Assembly: GCA_039029455.1 (NCBI GenBank)
Contig: JBCCGE010000003.1
Span: forward strand, 38,182-102,181
Direction of reading: 5' to 3'
DNA: 64,000 nucleotides
Origin: JBCCGE01 sp039029455
GTDB taxonomy: Bacteria; Pseudomonadota; Gammaproteobacteria; Arenicellales; Poriferihabitantaceae
The notes beneath the pieces were generated by a model that saw only the letters and a program-made list of their open reading frames with translations, was not told the DNA's origin and did not search any database. The first letter of the stretch is position 1. Each line of letters starts with the position of its first letter. This document shows positions 25,206-34,781 of the stretch, one piece after another. The position numbers and the translations under genes were made by a program.

Positions 25206-27626
25206 TCAGCGATCGAGCAGCTCGTCGATGGATTTACTAACGTGCGGGAAGTCCCCATTCCAGTAGCGGGTATGGCCGCCGTATCCAAGGCACATCTCAC
25301 GGGTTCGGTCATCACGCCCAATGCTCCAGTCCCGCGACCATCGATCCGGGTCATAGTCGTCTCGCCACAAATACCGGCCGATGTAGTCTCCACTGCAATA
25401 CAGATTCCACCAGTGTTGCAGACCAAACTCTGTCGGATCGGGGCCGTTCTCATTTTGATCCCGAACCCAGTGGTAATGATACGGAAACCGCTTTCGATAC
25501 AGCTGCCTCAGGGGGCTGCCAAAGGTGAGAAGCTTAAGCGGTGGCAGGTGCTGATACAGAGACGTTTCCGAATCTTCATCACTTAGTGTATTTTCTCTGA
25601 ATCGAAAGCGCAGGCAGTCGGCGGTAATCACTGTACCCTGACTGTGAGTGACAAACACAACCTGATCATAACCGCGCCCGTTTTCACTGTCCCTCCAGCG
25701 GCCAATGTAGTCCAGCAAAGAGTAGAAACGGCGGGAGATTGCGGCTCTCGGGTTTTTATTAACCGGACGCATGCGCAACCAGTTGGTCACATCCAATCCG
25801 ACATCCAGTCCTGCTCGGAATCCAAGTGAGAGTCCGCGAAGTGGTCCCTTGCTGCCAAAGAAAAAAACCAATGCACCGAGTCCAATCGCCAGTGCGACCG
25901 AGCGCTGCACGCTGCCTGTAGGTGGCTGCGAAATAACGAGATAAAGCCAGTCAAGCGGAACGGCGATGATCAATAACCATCGGTAGAATTCACCGCTGAC
26001 ACGGAGCCCCCTGAATGCGTGGTCGATCAACTCTCCGAGTCGTTGGGTGTCACCGTCTCGACGAAGAATCAGGTCACTGACGGGGCCGGGACTCAAAACC
26101 CACACTGCGAATGCCAGTGCCAGAATCAGGCCGAAGACAATTTCCGGCAGATGCGGAAACAGATTCAGGTCAAGCATAGCCCGCAGTAAATCCGCATGAT
26201 TGGAGTGGATTAGTTTGGTGGCGCCAAAATACAGAACTTCCCACATGGAATACGACACCAGCATGACGACAAGCCCCGGAATCACCAGACTGAGCACCCC
26301 GGTCCAGATTGCATTTCCCGCTTCTGTGCCCTCGCGATTTTTTAGTGTAAACGAAAGAATCAGACCGCATAGACTATTGAGCAGTGTGCCGACAACAAAG
26401 ATCAGCCAGGCGGCTACATTGACAAGGCCGAAAACCAAAAACCCACCGATTCCCGCGACCAGAATTCCACCGGCCTCCTCATCTGAGACTTTCCAAAGCA
26501 AATTCATTATGTCATCGGAAAAAAGATCAAGTACACCGATCAGTTTCAGACCCTGATCCGGGTACATCAGCATGGCCAGAAAAATAACACCGGTCAGTGG
26601 TACCAGACACCAGGATACAGATAGGGCACCAGGTCTTCGCTGCTCATAGCTCTTACAGATGGCAATGACCCCAACGGCTACACCAATCCAGAGTAGTGAA
26701 ACGAGAATCCGATAGCTGCCGTAGTCAAAAGACACGTTTCGATAAACGGCCCAGATAATGAGCAGGGAAAGCGGAAACAGCGCAGCCCGAAAAACAGGAG
26801 ACACCGATCGGCCGGCAGAGCAGGTCACCAGAAAAACAAACAGCGAGATCAGTGCGGCGTTAAAAACCGGCACCCAGACCTCAAGTGATAGCGCCTCGAC
26901 CAAAACGGGTACTCCGCTGACCAGCAGCGTCAAAAGACAAAGGTAGCTGATCGGTACCAGGATTGTCAGAGAAAACTCAGCGGTCAAATGCGTACGCAAA
27001 AGTGTTGACCAGACCCCGGTGTGTTTTGAATAACGTGAGGCGCGTTCGATGCTGCGACCACCAATTCGCGGAAACAGGAACATGAACAGGTAGAACTCGA
27101 AGAATGCTGTAAACAAACCGTTGCCGAGTCGCGACAGATCGGCCCAGTACATCTCGAACAAATCGACATGATCGCATTGACCGTCCGCATTCACGCGTCG
27201 ACAGGAAACCACCTGCGTGGAGTGCAGTTGATCGTCTGCGGAAGCATCAAAGTCCTGTAACTGGGAACGGACTGACTCATGCTCAAACTCAACCGGATTG
27301 AATTCTCCTGATTGCATTCGGGTTCCGTTTTCAAAATCGATTGACTCGCTGTACTCCATGCTGCGATCGATTTCACTGGTCTGGTTCAAGCGGTCAATGA
27401 ATGCATCAGAGTCCTTGGTTTTGATTCGTTTGCCCAGAGGAATATCCCGCAGTGGAATTTGAATGTCGCGTTCTTCAAATTCATCGTACCGACTGCCGTT
27501 TTCGACAGACGACAACAATGCTGCAGTGGCATTTAGTGTCGCAAACTGTGGTTGATCGGCCACCCCGTGAACGGCGATCACGGCGGTTCTCAGTCTGCGT
27601 CCTGAATTGTTCTTATTCGAGTCCAT
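25206..27626 (-). CDS. Polytopic membrane protein with split alpha/beta-hydrolase domain
   Basis: An 806-residue protein. The N-terminus (about 13-24) has AVIAVHGVAD, the first strand and HG oxyanion motif of an alpha/beta hydrolase. A charged stretch (25-150) follows, then about ten hydrophobic segments (about 165-600). The C-terminal soluble part contains VVFVTHSQGTVITAD with the nucleophile Ser662 in a GxSxG-like HSQGT, and a later HTRYWNGDFPH stretch that may give the catalytic His. So the hydrolase fold appears interrupted by a membrane domain. A lipase/esterase acting at the inner membrane is plausible. ATG at 27626 is preferred to a TTG five codons upstream. Confidence 0.7.
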   Translation of the reverse strand: MDSNKNNSGRRLRTAVIAVHGVADQPQFATLNATAALLSSVENGSRYDEFEERDIQIPLRDIPLGKRIKTKDSDAFIDRLNQTSEIDRSMEYSESIDFENGTRMQSGEFNPVEFEHESVRSQLQDFDASADDQLHSTQVVSCRRVNADGQCDHVDLFEMYWADLSRLGNGLFTAFFEFYLFMFLFPRIGGRSIERASRYSKHTGVWSTLLRTHLTAEFSLTILVPISYLCLLTLLVSGVPVLVEALSLEVWVPVFNAALISLFVFLVTCSAGRSVSPVFRAALFPLSLLIIWAVYRNVSFDYGSYRILVSLLWIGVAVGVIAICKSYEQRRPGALSVSWCLVPLTGVIFLAMLMYPDQGLKLIGVLDLFSDDIMNLLWKVSDEEAGGILVAGIGGFLVFGLVNVAAWLIFVVGTLLNSLCGLILSFTLKNREGTEAGNAIWTGVLSLVIPGLVVMLVSYSMWEVLYFGATKLIHSNHADLLRAMLDLNLFPHLPEIVFGLILALAFAVWVLSPGPVSDLILRRDGDTQRLGELIDHAFRGLRVSGEFYRWLLIIAVPLDWLYLVISQPPTGSVQRSVALAIGLGALVFFFGSKGPLRGLSLGFRAGLDVGLDVTNWLRMRPVNKNPRAAISRRFYSLLDYIGRWRDSENGRGYDQVVFVTHSQGTVITADCLRFRFRENTLSDEDSETSLYQHLPPLKLLTFGSPLRQLYRKRFPYHYHWVRDQNENGPDPTEFGLQHWWNLYCSGDYIGRYLWRDDYDPDRWSRDWSIGRDDRTREMCLGYGGHTRYWNGDFPHVSKSIDELLDR

Positions 27627-27683
27627 ATTCTTGAGTGACAAGAAATCGGCATCAATGTAACAGAATTCGGTATTTCAATTTAC

Positions 27684-27689
27684 TATAAT
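27684..27689 (+). promoter_or_regulatory. Possible -10 element for trhO
   Basis: TATAAT lies 27 bases before ATG 27717 in the gap shared with the divergent hydrolase gene. No clear -35 element is visible. Confidence 0.3.
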
Positions 27690-27716
27690 CCGGTCCCCCA
27701 ATCGCTTTCAATTTCA

Positions 27717-28685
27717 ATGCCAACCCGATCACAAGACGTGCTGGTTTGCGCGCTGTACAAGTTTGTGGCTTTGCCGGACTACCGAAATTTACAGCCACAA
27801 CTGCTTTCGGTGATGCTGGATAATCAGGTGCGCGGCACGCTTCTTCTGGCGAGCGAGGGCCTGAATGGAACAGTAGCCGGATCCCCCGAACCGGTGGGGA
27901 AGCTTATCGATTGGATTCGGCGACAACCGTCACTGCAGGATATCGAAGTCAAGGAATCGTATGCGAACGCCCTGCCCTTCAAACGAAGCAAGGTAAAGCT
28001 GAAAAAGGAAATAGTGACAATGGGTATCGACGGTATCGATCCGGAACAAAGTGCCGGAACATATGTTAATCCTTCTGATTGGAATGCTCTGATAGATGAT
28101 CCTGAGGTGAAAGTGATTGACACCCGCAACGAATATGAAATCCGGGTGGGGACATTCTCCAATGCAATCAATCCTCATACTACCAATTTTCGTGAGTTTC
28201 CCGATTTTGCAGACGAGCATCTGGATCCGGAGCGAGACAAAAAAATCGCCATGTTCTGTACGGGTGGAATACGATGCGAAAAATCGACGGCGTACCTGAA
28301 ACAGCAGGGGTTTGACGAGGTGTATCACTTAAAAGGCGGTATTCTCAAATACCTCGAAGACACGGATGAGCGGGACAGTCGCTGGCAGGGCGAGTGCTTC
28401 GTTTTCGATCAACGGGTTACTGTGGACCACAATCTGGATCCGGGTAAATATGACCAGTGTCACGCCTGTCGTTTACCGATCAGTGATGACGATAAACGCC
28501 ATGAAAATTACGTAGCCGGTGTAAGCTGCCCCTACTGCTGGGATCGTCGCAGTGATGCGGATCGTAAGCGTTATGCCGAGAGGGAAAAACAGATGGAACT
28601 GGCATCAATTCGTGGAGAAGATCATTTTGGGCGTCGATATGATGTAGGGGCTCAGCGGATTAAAAATAAAGAGAAGACAAGATGA
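27717..28685 (+). CDS. trhO: tRNA uridine(34) hydroxylase, rhodanese family
   Basis: A 322-residue TrhO/YceA. It hydroxylates U34 of tRNAs (ho5U), an oxygen-dependent anticodon modification. The N-terminal acylphosphatase-like domain has [16 protein letters not shown] (about 37-52), the central rhodanese domain has [15 protein letters not shown] and the active Cys181 in [12 protein letters not shown], and the C-terminal part has a zinc-like [15 protein letters not shown] motif. Length and order match the family. Its TGA overlaps the ATG of the DUF599 gene (ATGA), so the two are coupled. Confidence 0.92.
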   Translation: MPTRSQDVLVCALYKFVALPDYRNLQPQLLSVMLDNQVRGTLLLASEGLNGTVAGSPEPVGKLIDWIRRQPSLQDIEVKESYANALPFKRSKVKLKKEIVTMGIDGIDPEQSAGTYVNPSDWNALIDDPEVKVIDTRNEYEIRVGTFSNAINPHTTNFREFPDFADEHLDPERDKKIAMFCTGGIRCEKSTAYLKQQGFDEVYHLKGGILKYLEDTDERDSRWQGECFVFDQRVTVDHNLDPGKYDQCHACRLPISDDDKRHENYVAGVSCPYCWDRRSDADRKRYAEREKQMELASIRGEDHFGRRYDVGAQRIKNKEKTR

Positions 28686-29374
28686 AGCCATTTTTTTCTA
28701 CGCTTGACTGGGTGGCACTGGGTTGGTTTTTTGTAATCTGGGTTGGATACTCGCTGTTGGCGGACCACAGCAAAATTACGGATCGCAGTATCACTACTGC
28801 CGTGAACAAAAAAAGAAAACAGTGGATGGAGCAAATGCTGTTGAGAGATTTGCGCATGGTGGATACGCAGATTATGGGAAATCTCGGCAACGGTATCGCT
28901 TTTTTTGCCTCGACGTCGATACTTATTGTGGGTGGTTTGAGTGCAGCTCTGGCATCAGGTACTCAGGCAGTTTCCATATTGAAAGATCTTCCGTTTGCAT
29001 CGAACTCTTCAGTACTGGGGTTCGAGGCCAAAGTGCTGTTGCTGATCGCTATATTTATTTATGCATTCATTAAGTTCTCATGGTCCTTTCGGCTTTCAAA
29101 TTACTGCTCAATACTGATCGGTGCTGCACCGACGTTGCCCGACGGCAGCAGTATGGAACAGGTGTCCAGCCAGGCCGAGCTTCCGGCCAGAATTTCCGGG
29201 TTGCTCGGTGCACACTTTAATCGCGGTCTGCGGTCGTATTTTTTTGCTCTGGCCGTTTTGCCCTGGTTTATCCATCCGCTGGGATTCATCGCGTCGACCA
29301 CTCTGGTGGCTGTCATGCAGTATCGACGTGAGTTTGCCTCCAGGTCCCTAAGATTTATGCAGACCTATTCGTAA
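28682..29374 (+). CDS. DUF599 family membrane protein
   Basis: A 230-residue inner-membrane protein with about four hydrophobic segments (about 7-27, 66-95, 118-138, 185-215). [15 protein letters not shown] at the start and [17 protein letters not shown] in the middle are typical of DUF599. Function unknown. Translation is coupled to trhO by the 4-base overlap at 28682-28685. Confidence 0.85.
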   Translation: MKPFFSTLDWVALGWFFVIWVGYSLLADHSKITDRSITTAVNKKRKQWMEQMLLRDLRMVDTQIMGNLGNGIAFFASTSILIVGGLSAALASGTQAVSILKDLPFASNSSVLGFEAKVLLLIAIFIYAFIKFSWSFRLSNYCSILIGAAPTLPDGSSMEQVSSQAELPARISGLLGAHFNRGLRSYFFALAVLPWFIHPLGFIASTTLVAVMQYRREFASRSLRFMQTYS

Positions 29375-29385
29375 CCGGTTTGGCT

Positions 29386-30258
29386 TCATCGGTTTTTGGT
29401 GTGAGCACTTTGCCGCGCCTGGTTATAGAGAATCAGGCTGACACCAACGAGCACCACGACACCACCAATGACGGTTTCATTCGTCGGCCACTCCTGTAGC
29501 CAGAACCATGCCATCACTGTGACGAATACAGGCTGCAGAAAGAGAAAGCTGGACACGATTCCGGCCGGTAGTCGCGAAAGTGCATAGAACCAGAGCAAGA
29601 ATCCAATTCCGCTGGAAAACACGCCCATAACGATGATTGAAATCCACGCAGATACGGGCGCGTCCATCGCCGGTTGAATGATTCCGGGAATCCAGTAAAG
29701 CAGCGGCATAGTCCCCAGTATGCTGGTGTAGGAGGTCATTGACAACGGGCTGTAGTGTTTGAAATACGGCTTTTGAAACACGAAGAAAATGGCAATGGAC
29801 ACTACCGCGACCAGTAATGCGCCGTAACCGATCAGCGCACCATCAGCACCCTTTGCCAGCGAAATGACTGCTACACCACCGAAACTCAATAAAATGCCAA
29901 CCCAGCTTAGCCATCCCAGTGACTCCTTTAGAAAAGCGCGTGCAAGCAGACTGACTACAACCGGATTCGCTGTGATGATCATCGAGGCTGCCGCCGCCGT
30001 AACCCGACCCAGGCCGAACACAAAAAGCAGTTGATAGACAGTGACGCCGAGAATTGCGAGTGCGGAGATAACCGGCAGATCTTTCTTTTTTGGCAGCGGA
30101 AACATTCCCATTGCAAACAGCGCTATATAGAACGCACTGGCGATGATGTATCGCAGAAGCACGATCTGCTCGACAGTAAAAAATGGCAGTGCTGCTTTGC
30201 TCGCGGGGAACGCAAAAGCCCACAAAAGTACGGTGGTAAAAGCGGCCAGATATGGCAT
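29386..30258 (-). CDS. EamA/DMT-family transporter
   Basis: A 290-residue inner-membrane protein with ten hydrophobic segments in two EamA repeats (LLWAFAFPASKAALPFFTVEQ in repeat 1; MAWFWLQEWP in repeat 2). Probably an exporter of an unknown metabolite. ATG at 30258 is chosen, with AGGAA about 14 bases upstream; a TTG eight codons earlier is the alternative. It converges with the DUF599 gene. Confidence 0.85.
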   Translation of the reverse strand: MPYLAAFTTVLLWAFAFPASKAALPFFTVEQIVLLRYIIASAFYIALFAMGMFPLPKKKDLPVISALAILGVTVYQLLFVFGLGRVTAAAASMIITANPVVVSLLARAFLKESLGWLSWVGILLSFGGVAVISLAKGADGALIGYGALLVAVVSIAIFFVFQKPYFKHYSPLSMTSYTSILGTMPLLYWIPGIIQPAMDAPVSAWISIIVMGVFSSGIGFLLWFYALSRLPAGIVSSFLFLQPVFVTVMAWFWLQEWPTNETVIGGVVVLVGVSLILYNQARQSAHTKNR

Positions 30259-30457
30259 GTGGTTTAACGGTTCCTGAAACAAACAAAATTAGTGAGCTGC
30301 TGCCGATAGTAACTAAAACTGCAGTTCACGGGTGGCATTAATCGGCTGTCGATGTAATTGACTTGTTTTCGATTCAGCGAGCTGATGATTTGAGTTTTGG
30401 TGTCTGAGCACATACATTCCGTGCTCTGCGTGAACTTTGATTGCGACGAGGTGTTTA

Positions 30458-31084
30458 GTGCTTTTTGAAACCTGGTTGGCCTATGCTGTTGCGGCCACCG
30501 TTATTATCGTTATTCCCGGTCCGACCGTTTTGCTCATTGTAAGTCAGGCGATGCGTCATGGTTATGCAGCAGCTCTGCCTCTGGTCGCCGGGGTGGCTAT
30601 GGGAGACCTGATTGCGATGGCGGTCTCACTGGCAGGGATCGGGTTTATCCTGACCACATCGGCAGCGGTCTTTACCATCGTAAAGTACACCGGAGCGGTG
30701 TACCTGATCTATCTTGGCATCCGCATGTGGCGATCCCCGTCGGTGGCGGCGACATCAGTCGACGAGCCACAGAACAATGACTGGCGTCGTCATTTTGTCG
30801 ATGCGTTTCTGGTTACGCTGCTGAACCCCAAGGGTATGGTCTTCTTTCTGGCCTTCATACCGCAATTCATTAACCCGGAATCTGCCGTGTTGCCACAACT
30901 CACAGTATTTGGGGTGACTTTCTTAGTTATCGCTACAGCAAGTGCCGGGTGTTATGCTGTTTTTTCCGCGCAGGCGGGCAAGCTTTTCCGGGGTGAGACC
31001 GGGCAACGCTGGATTACCAAAATTGGCGGTAGTATGCTGGTTGCTGCGGGTGCGGCAACGGCAGCACTTCGTCAGGAATCCTGA
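30458..31084 (+). CDS. LysE family translocator
   Basis: A 208-residue inner-membrane protein of the LysE/RhtB family, which exports amino acids or related molecules. The signature VIIVIPGPTVLLIVSQAMRHG lies at the N-terminus (PGP motif), followed by LVAGVAMGDL and LLNPKGMVFFLAFIPQFI, both family hallmarks, and six hydrophobic segments. GTG at 30458 is preferred since ACGAGG lies 9 bases upstream and it puts the first helix at the proper distance; a TTG seven codons upstream is the longer option. The substrate is unknown. Confidence 0.88.
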   Translation: MLFETWLAYAVAATVIIVIPGPTVLLIVSQAMRHGYAAALPLVAGVAMGDLIAMAVSLAGIGFILTTSAAVFTIVKYTGAVYLIYLGIRMWRSPSVAATSVDEPQNNDWRRHFVDAFLVTLLNPKGMVFFLAFIPQFINPESAVLPQLTVFGVTFLVIATASAGCYAVFSAQAGKLFRGETGQRWITKIGGSMLVAAGAATAALRQES

Positions 31085-31093
31085 CCTGTTCCG

Positions 31094-32110
31094 TTAGGGG
31101 AGTAAATTCTGCAACGCCTGTGTTCGTGCATCCTTGTCGAGCCTGGCCAGGTCTTCGACTGCGGTGTAGAAATCCTCAATGGTGTTGTGCTGGCGGTAGA
31201 GTGTTTCGAGTGCCGGCACCAGTCGGTGATACGTACTTAACAAGTTCAGATGCGCATTGTTCAGCGGTTGCGCAAAGAACCAGGGAAAGAATCCCGATTG
31301 ATCAGCGTGACCAAACCGCTGAACATACTCCGATTTCATTTGCGCGAATAACTGTGACTTTTTGTTTCGCAACAGCGTTTCGCCATCTGCCCCCTTATAC
31401 AGTGTGTCGAATTCTTCACGATACGAAAGTGCCATTTCAAGAATCTCATCATCGACCACATCTGGCTGAATCCACTCAGCCCCCCGCATTTGTTTCCACC
31501 GCATCGATCCAATTCGCTCGACCGTTGTTGCAAACGCCTCGTTGAAGTCCGAGTCGTTGGGCACGTATATGCGACTGTGAGCAAGCTCATGCACAATCAG
31601 CTCCACCAGGATCTGCTCGGGATAGTGGATAAATGTGTTGAGCAGAGGATCCGAAAACCATCCAAGAGTGGAATAAGCCGGCACGCCATATCGGATTACG
31701 TCATAGCCCTTTTTCTGCAACCTGTCGTATTCACTAATTGCCATCGTGGATTTGAAAAAGCCCTTGTAGGGCACGCATCCCGCAATGGGAAAGCACCACG
31801 TAACCGGCTGCAGTGAAAACTCAGGAGTTGCCATCACGTTCGTCACCACATACTGTCGACCCGTGTCCACATAGGTTGTAAAGCTTTTGGTGCCGCCAAG
31901 TCCAAGTTCTTCTACGGCAAATTGTCGGATTGACTGCGAGAGTTCAAGCTGCCGCTTTAGCTGTTCGTCCGTTGCTTCGGATTTCAGTAAGGCGTCGACA
32001 TCTTCACGAGCCGTCAGTATTCGGAATTGACCGTTTACGGCCTGACCCAGATAGCCGAGCTGGGCACAGCCCGAAAGGAACACCCAACAGAAAAGGAATA
32101 CAATGCGCAT
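31094..32110 (-). CDS. Putative zinc aminopeptidase lipoprotein (PF10023 type)
   Basis: A 338-residue lipoprotein. The lipobox is LSGCAQ near 15, giving a periplasmic-facing enzyme. The zinc-protease motif HELAH is at 174-178 in LIVHELAHSRIY, followed by DSDFNEAFATTVE, which supplies the downstream Glu ligand. The FFKSTMAISEYDRLQKKGYD and GWFSDPLLNTFI segments are typical of the predicted aminopeptidase family. ATG at 32110 is chosen because the signal peptide begins there; the frame is open 89 codons further but that part overlaps the divergent cca gene. Activity is predicted only. Confidence 0.82.
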   Translation of the reverse strand: MRIVFLFCWVFLSGCAQLGYLGQAVNGQFRILTAREDVDALLKSEATDEQLKRQLELSQSIRQFAVEELGLGGTKSFTTYVDTGRQYVVTNVMATPEFSLQPVTWCFPIAGCVPYKGFFKSTMAISEYDRLQKKGYDVIRYGVPAYSTLGWFSDPLLNTFIHYPEQILVELIVHELAHSRIYVPNDSDFNEAFATTVERIGSMRWKQMRGAEWIQPDVVDDEILEMALSYREEFDTLYKGADGETLLRNKKSQLFAQMKSEYVQRFGHADQSGFFPWFFAQPLNNAHLNLLSTYHRLVPALETLYRQHNTIEDFYTAVEDLARLDKDARTQALQNLLP

Positions 32111-32142
32111 ACGCCTAAGGTACCTGAAAACCAACCCCGGTG

Positions 32143-33459
32143 ATGAATATACAACGCACTGATACCGAGTCTGAAAATCGGGCCGAGTCCGGTCTGCAGT
32201 GCTATGTTGTCGGCGGCGCGGTAAGAGATCGATTGCTCGGCTTGAAGGTTTCGGATCGAGACTGGGTCGTGGTCGGCTCGACAACAGAGGATATGGTGCG
32301 CCGCGGTTTTCGGCCCGTTGGCAAATCATTCCCCGTGTTTTTACATCCGGAGACTGGAGAGGAATACGCGCTCGCACGAACGGAAAGAAAAATCAGCAAA
32401 GGGTATACGGGTTTCGAGACGCACAGCGATCCAACAGTCACATTAGACCAGGATCTGCTGCGAAGGGATTTGACCATCAATGCGATTGCCGAAGACAAAA
32501 ACGGTGAATTAATCGATCCCTGCAAGGGAAGCGTGGATCTGAAGAACAAAGTGATTCGTCATGTCTCAGATGCTTTCGAGGAAGACCCCCTCCGTGTCCT
32601 TCGTGTTGCGCGCTTTGCTGCTCGCTTTAATTCTCTGGGATTCGCCGTTCACCAAGACACCTGCAGACTGATGAGCCGCATCGCAGATTCCGGTGAACTG
32701 GAAACGTTGACCGCTGAGCGTTGCTGGCTGGAAATCAGCAAGGCGCTGCAGACGGACAGTTTCTTCCGCTTTATTGAAGTCTTGCGGGAAAGTTCAGCGC
32801 TCGAAATAATCCTGCCGGAGGTCAATGCTCTATTCGGGGTTCCGCAGACCAAAACCTATCACCCTGAAGTCGACACCGGCACGCATTTACTAATGGCGCT
32901 TCGTGCGGTCCAGCAGGAAACCCGCGACCCACGCATCGTCTTCGCCGTGCTGCTTCATGACCTCGGTAAGGCCCTGACGCCTGAAGAACAGTGGCCCAAA
33001 CACCGAGGCCATGAACAAGCGGGAATAGAACCCGTGAATCGGCTCTGCGATCGCCTGAAAGTTCCTGAAACCTATCGTCGGCTGGCACTCCGGGTATGCG
33101 AACTGCACCTGTTGCACCATCGCTTCGCAGAGCTGAAACCCGCGACCATGCTAAAGATGTTTGAAAAGCTCGACTATTTTCGAAACCCGACCCATGTTGA
33201 AGATTTCGCAATTGCGTGTCGTGCCGATCTGCGCGGACGCAAAGGGTTGCAGAACAGGCCGGTCCCGCAGACCCGTCTCATTAAACAAGCCGCTCAATGC
33301 CTCGACTCGGTGGATGCATCTTCGATTGCGAAGCAGATCACGCGTGACCATGACGACGGCTCGAGTGTCGGTGAAAAAATTGCAGAGGGGATCCGGCGGC
33401 AAAGGCTTGCAGCACTGAAAAACCTGAAAAAGACCTGGGCCGTCGAAAGCTCAGAATAA
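32143..33459 (+). CDS. cca: CCA-adding tRNA nucleotidyltransferase
   Basis: A 438-residue class II CCA-adding enzyme that builds or repairs the CCA end of tRNAs. The active site is GGAVRDRLLG followed by DRDWVVVG (DxD pair), then ARTERKISKGYTGFETH and RRDLTINAIAED (motifs B and C). The C-terminal HD domain, LLHDLGKA, gives the phosphohydrolase activities of the multifunctional bacterial type. ATG at 32143 (after a GTG at 32140) is the likely start. It is divergent from the aminopeptidase gene and shares a very short gap, so the two promoters overlap. Confidence 0.93.
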   Translation: MNIQRTDTESENRAESGLQCYVVGGAVRDRLLGLKVSDRDWVVVGSTTEDMVRRGFRPVGKSFPVFLHPETGEEYALARTERKISKGYTGFETHSDPTVTLDQDLLRRDLTINAIAEDKNGELIDPCKGSVDLKNKVIRHVSDAFEEDPLRVLRVARFAARFNSLGFAVHQDTCRLMSRIADSGELETLTAERCWLEISKALQTDSFFRFIEVLRESSALEIILPEVNALFGVPQTKTYHPEVDTGTHLLMALRAVQQETRDPRIVFAVLLHDLGKALTPEEQWPKHRGHEQAGIEPVNRLCDRLKVPETYRRLALRVCELHLLHHRFAELKPATMLKMFEKLDYFRNPTHVEDFAIACRADLRGRKGLQNRPVPQTRLIKQAAQCLDSVDASSIAKQITRDHDDGSSVGEKIAEGIRRQRLAALKNLKKTWAVESSE

Positions 33460-33500
33460 ACCGTCCGGATATCGGATTTTGATGGCCTGCGTACGTTCTT

Positions 33501-34775
33501 ATGCATATCACTGAAAAGTCCGGTCTGGGCGGTATTGGCAGAGCGTTCAGTGATGTCAACTTCAGATGGTATTCGGTTGGCGCGATTGCGACATGGATTG
33601 GTTATTTTGCACAGCTTCTGGCGGTCTCATGGTATGCCTGGGAGCTCACCGAGTCGACACGCTGGCTTGCCATAGTCGCCCTTCTCGATATTTTGCCAAA
33701 TATTGTGTTGATGCCGTTGGCCGGAGCGGTGGCTGATAGATTCGATAAATATCGGATGATGGGGCTGGTGAGTCTTCTGGCACTGATTCAGGCGATCGTT
33801 TTAACCGTGATGGCCTGGCAGGGAGTGCTGACTATCGTGCCGTTTGCGCTATTGGTCCTGTTGCACGGTGTAATCATAAGCTTCATGGTGCCGGCGATGT
33901 ACGGAATACTGCCCAGATTCGTGCATCGATCCGCTCTTACGCCGGCGATAGCCGTAAGCTCGGCCTATGCACAACTTGCTGTATTTATTGGTCCTATCGT
34001 TGCAGGATGGGTGATTGCTGTGTACAGCGTGTCCGTCGCCTTTGCGCTGAATGCGATCGGTTACGTGATCTATCTGGTTTCATGGGCGTTGATGAAAACG
34101 CCCAAAGAATTCGTTGCGCCGGAGAAGGCGCCGCGCTCGATTATGGCCGATGTTGTCGATGGCATTCACTATCTGATCAATCACAAAGTGATCTCATCAC
34201 TTCTGGTGCTGATGCTGTTTGGTGATGCGCTGGGGGCAGCCATCTTCTATATGGCTCCGGCATTCAGCGAACAGATTCTGTCGATGGGAATATCAGGGGT
34301 ATCGGTGATGCTGGGTGCAAAAGGTGTCGGCGCAACGCTGGCCGCGATCTGGCTCGCTTACGGAGGCGAGCAACTGGTCACAGCACGCAGAATTCTGAAC
34401 GGATATTTGCTATTCGTTTGTTCGGTATTTGCCGTGTTCGTGTCAGGACACCTGATTGTTGCGATTGCGTTTTTTGTGGTCATGGGCTGGGCCGCCGAAA
34501 CGTATGGAACGACTGTAATGTCGCTGGTTCAACTCTCAGTTACGGAGGAGCAACGCGGCCGGGTGATGGGGACGCTGTTCATGGTGGCCCAGCTGGCATC
34601 CGGAGTGGGTACGTACCTGATTGGCTATTTTGCGGTCAGTCACGGTCTGATTGCGCCAACACTGTCGGTGGCTGTGGCGTGTCTTGCGGTGTGGGCGCTT
34701 TACTTTTTCAGGCGAAATCAGCTGCAGGACAATCTGGATTCAACCCCGAAACAGTCCCCTAACTCCGATCAGTAG
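33501..34775 (+). CDS. MFS transporter
   Basis: A 424-residue inner-membrane protein with about 12 hydrophobic segments. The loop between helices 2 and 3 reads GAVADRFDKYRMM, a normal MFS signature, and the centre has a basic cytoplasmic loop. The start FSDVNFRWYSVGAIATWIG and the overall pattern match the enterobactin-exporter-like (EntS/MFS_3) branch. It may export a metabolite or drug. ATG 33501 is 41 bases after cca, same strand, so a cca transcript may extend into it. It converges with the dynamin-like GTPase gene. Confidence 0.85.
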   Translation: MHITEKSGLGGIGRAFSDVNFRWYSVGAIATWIGYFAQLLAVSWYAWELTESTRWLAIVALLDILPNIVLMPLAGAVADRFDKYRMMGLVSLLALIQAIVLTVMAWQGVLTIVPFALLVLLHGVIISFMVPAMYGILPRFVHRSALTPAIAVSSAYAQLAVFIGPIVAGWVIAVYSVSVAFALNAIGYVIYLVSWALMKTPKEFVAPEKAPRSIMADVVDGIHYLINHKVISSLLVLMLFGDALGAAIFYMAPAFSEQILSMGISGVSVMLGAKGVGATLAAIWLAYGGEQLVTARRILNGYLLFVCSVFAVFVSGHLIVAIAFFVVMGWAAETYGTTVMSLVQLSVTEEQRGRVMGTLFMVAQLASGVGTYLIGYFAVSHGLIAPTLSVAVACLAVWALYFFRRNQLQDNLDSTPKQSPNSDQ

Positions 34776-34781
34776 TCAGAA

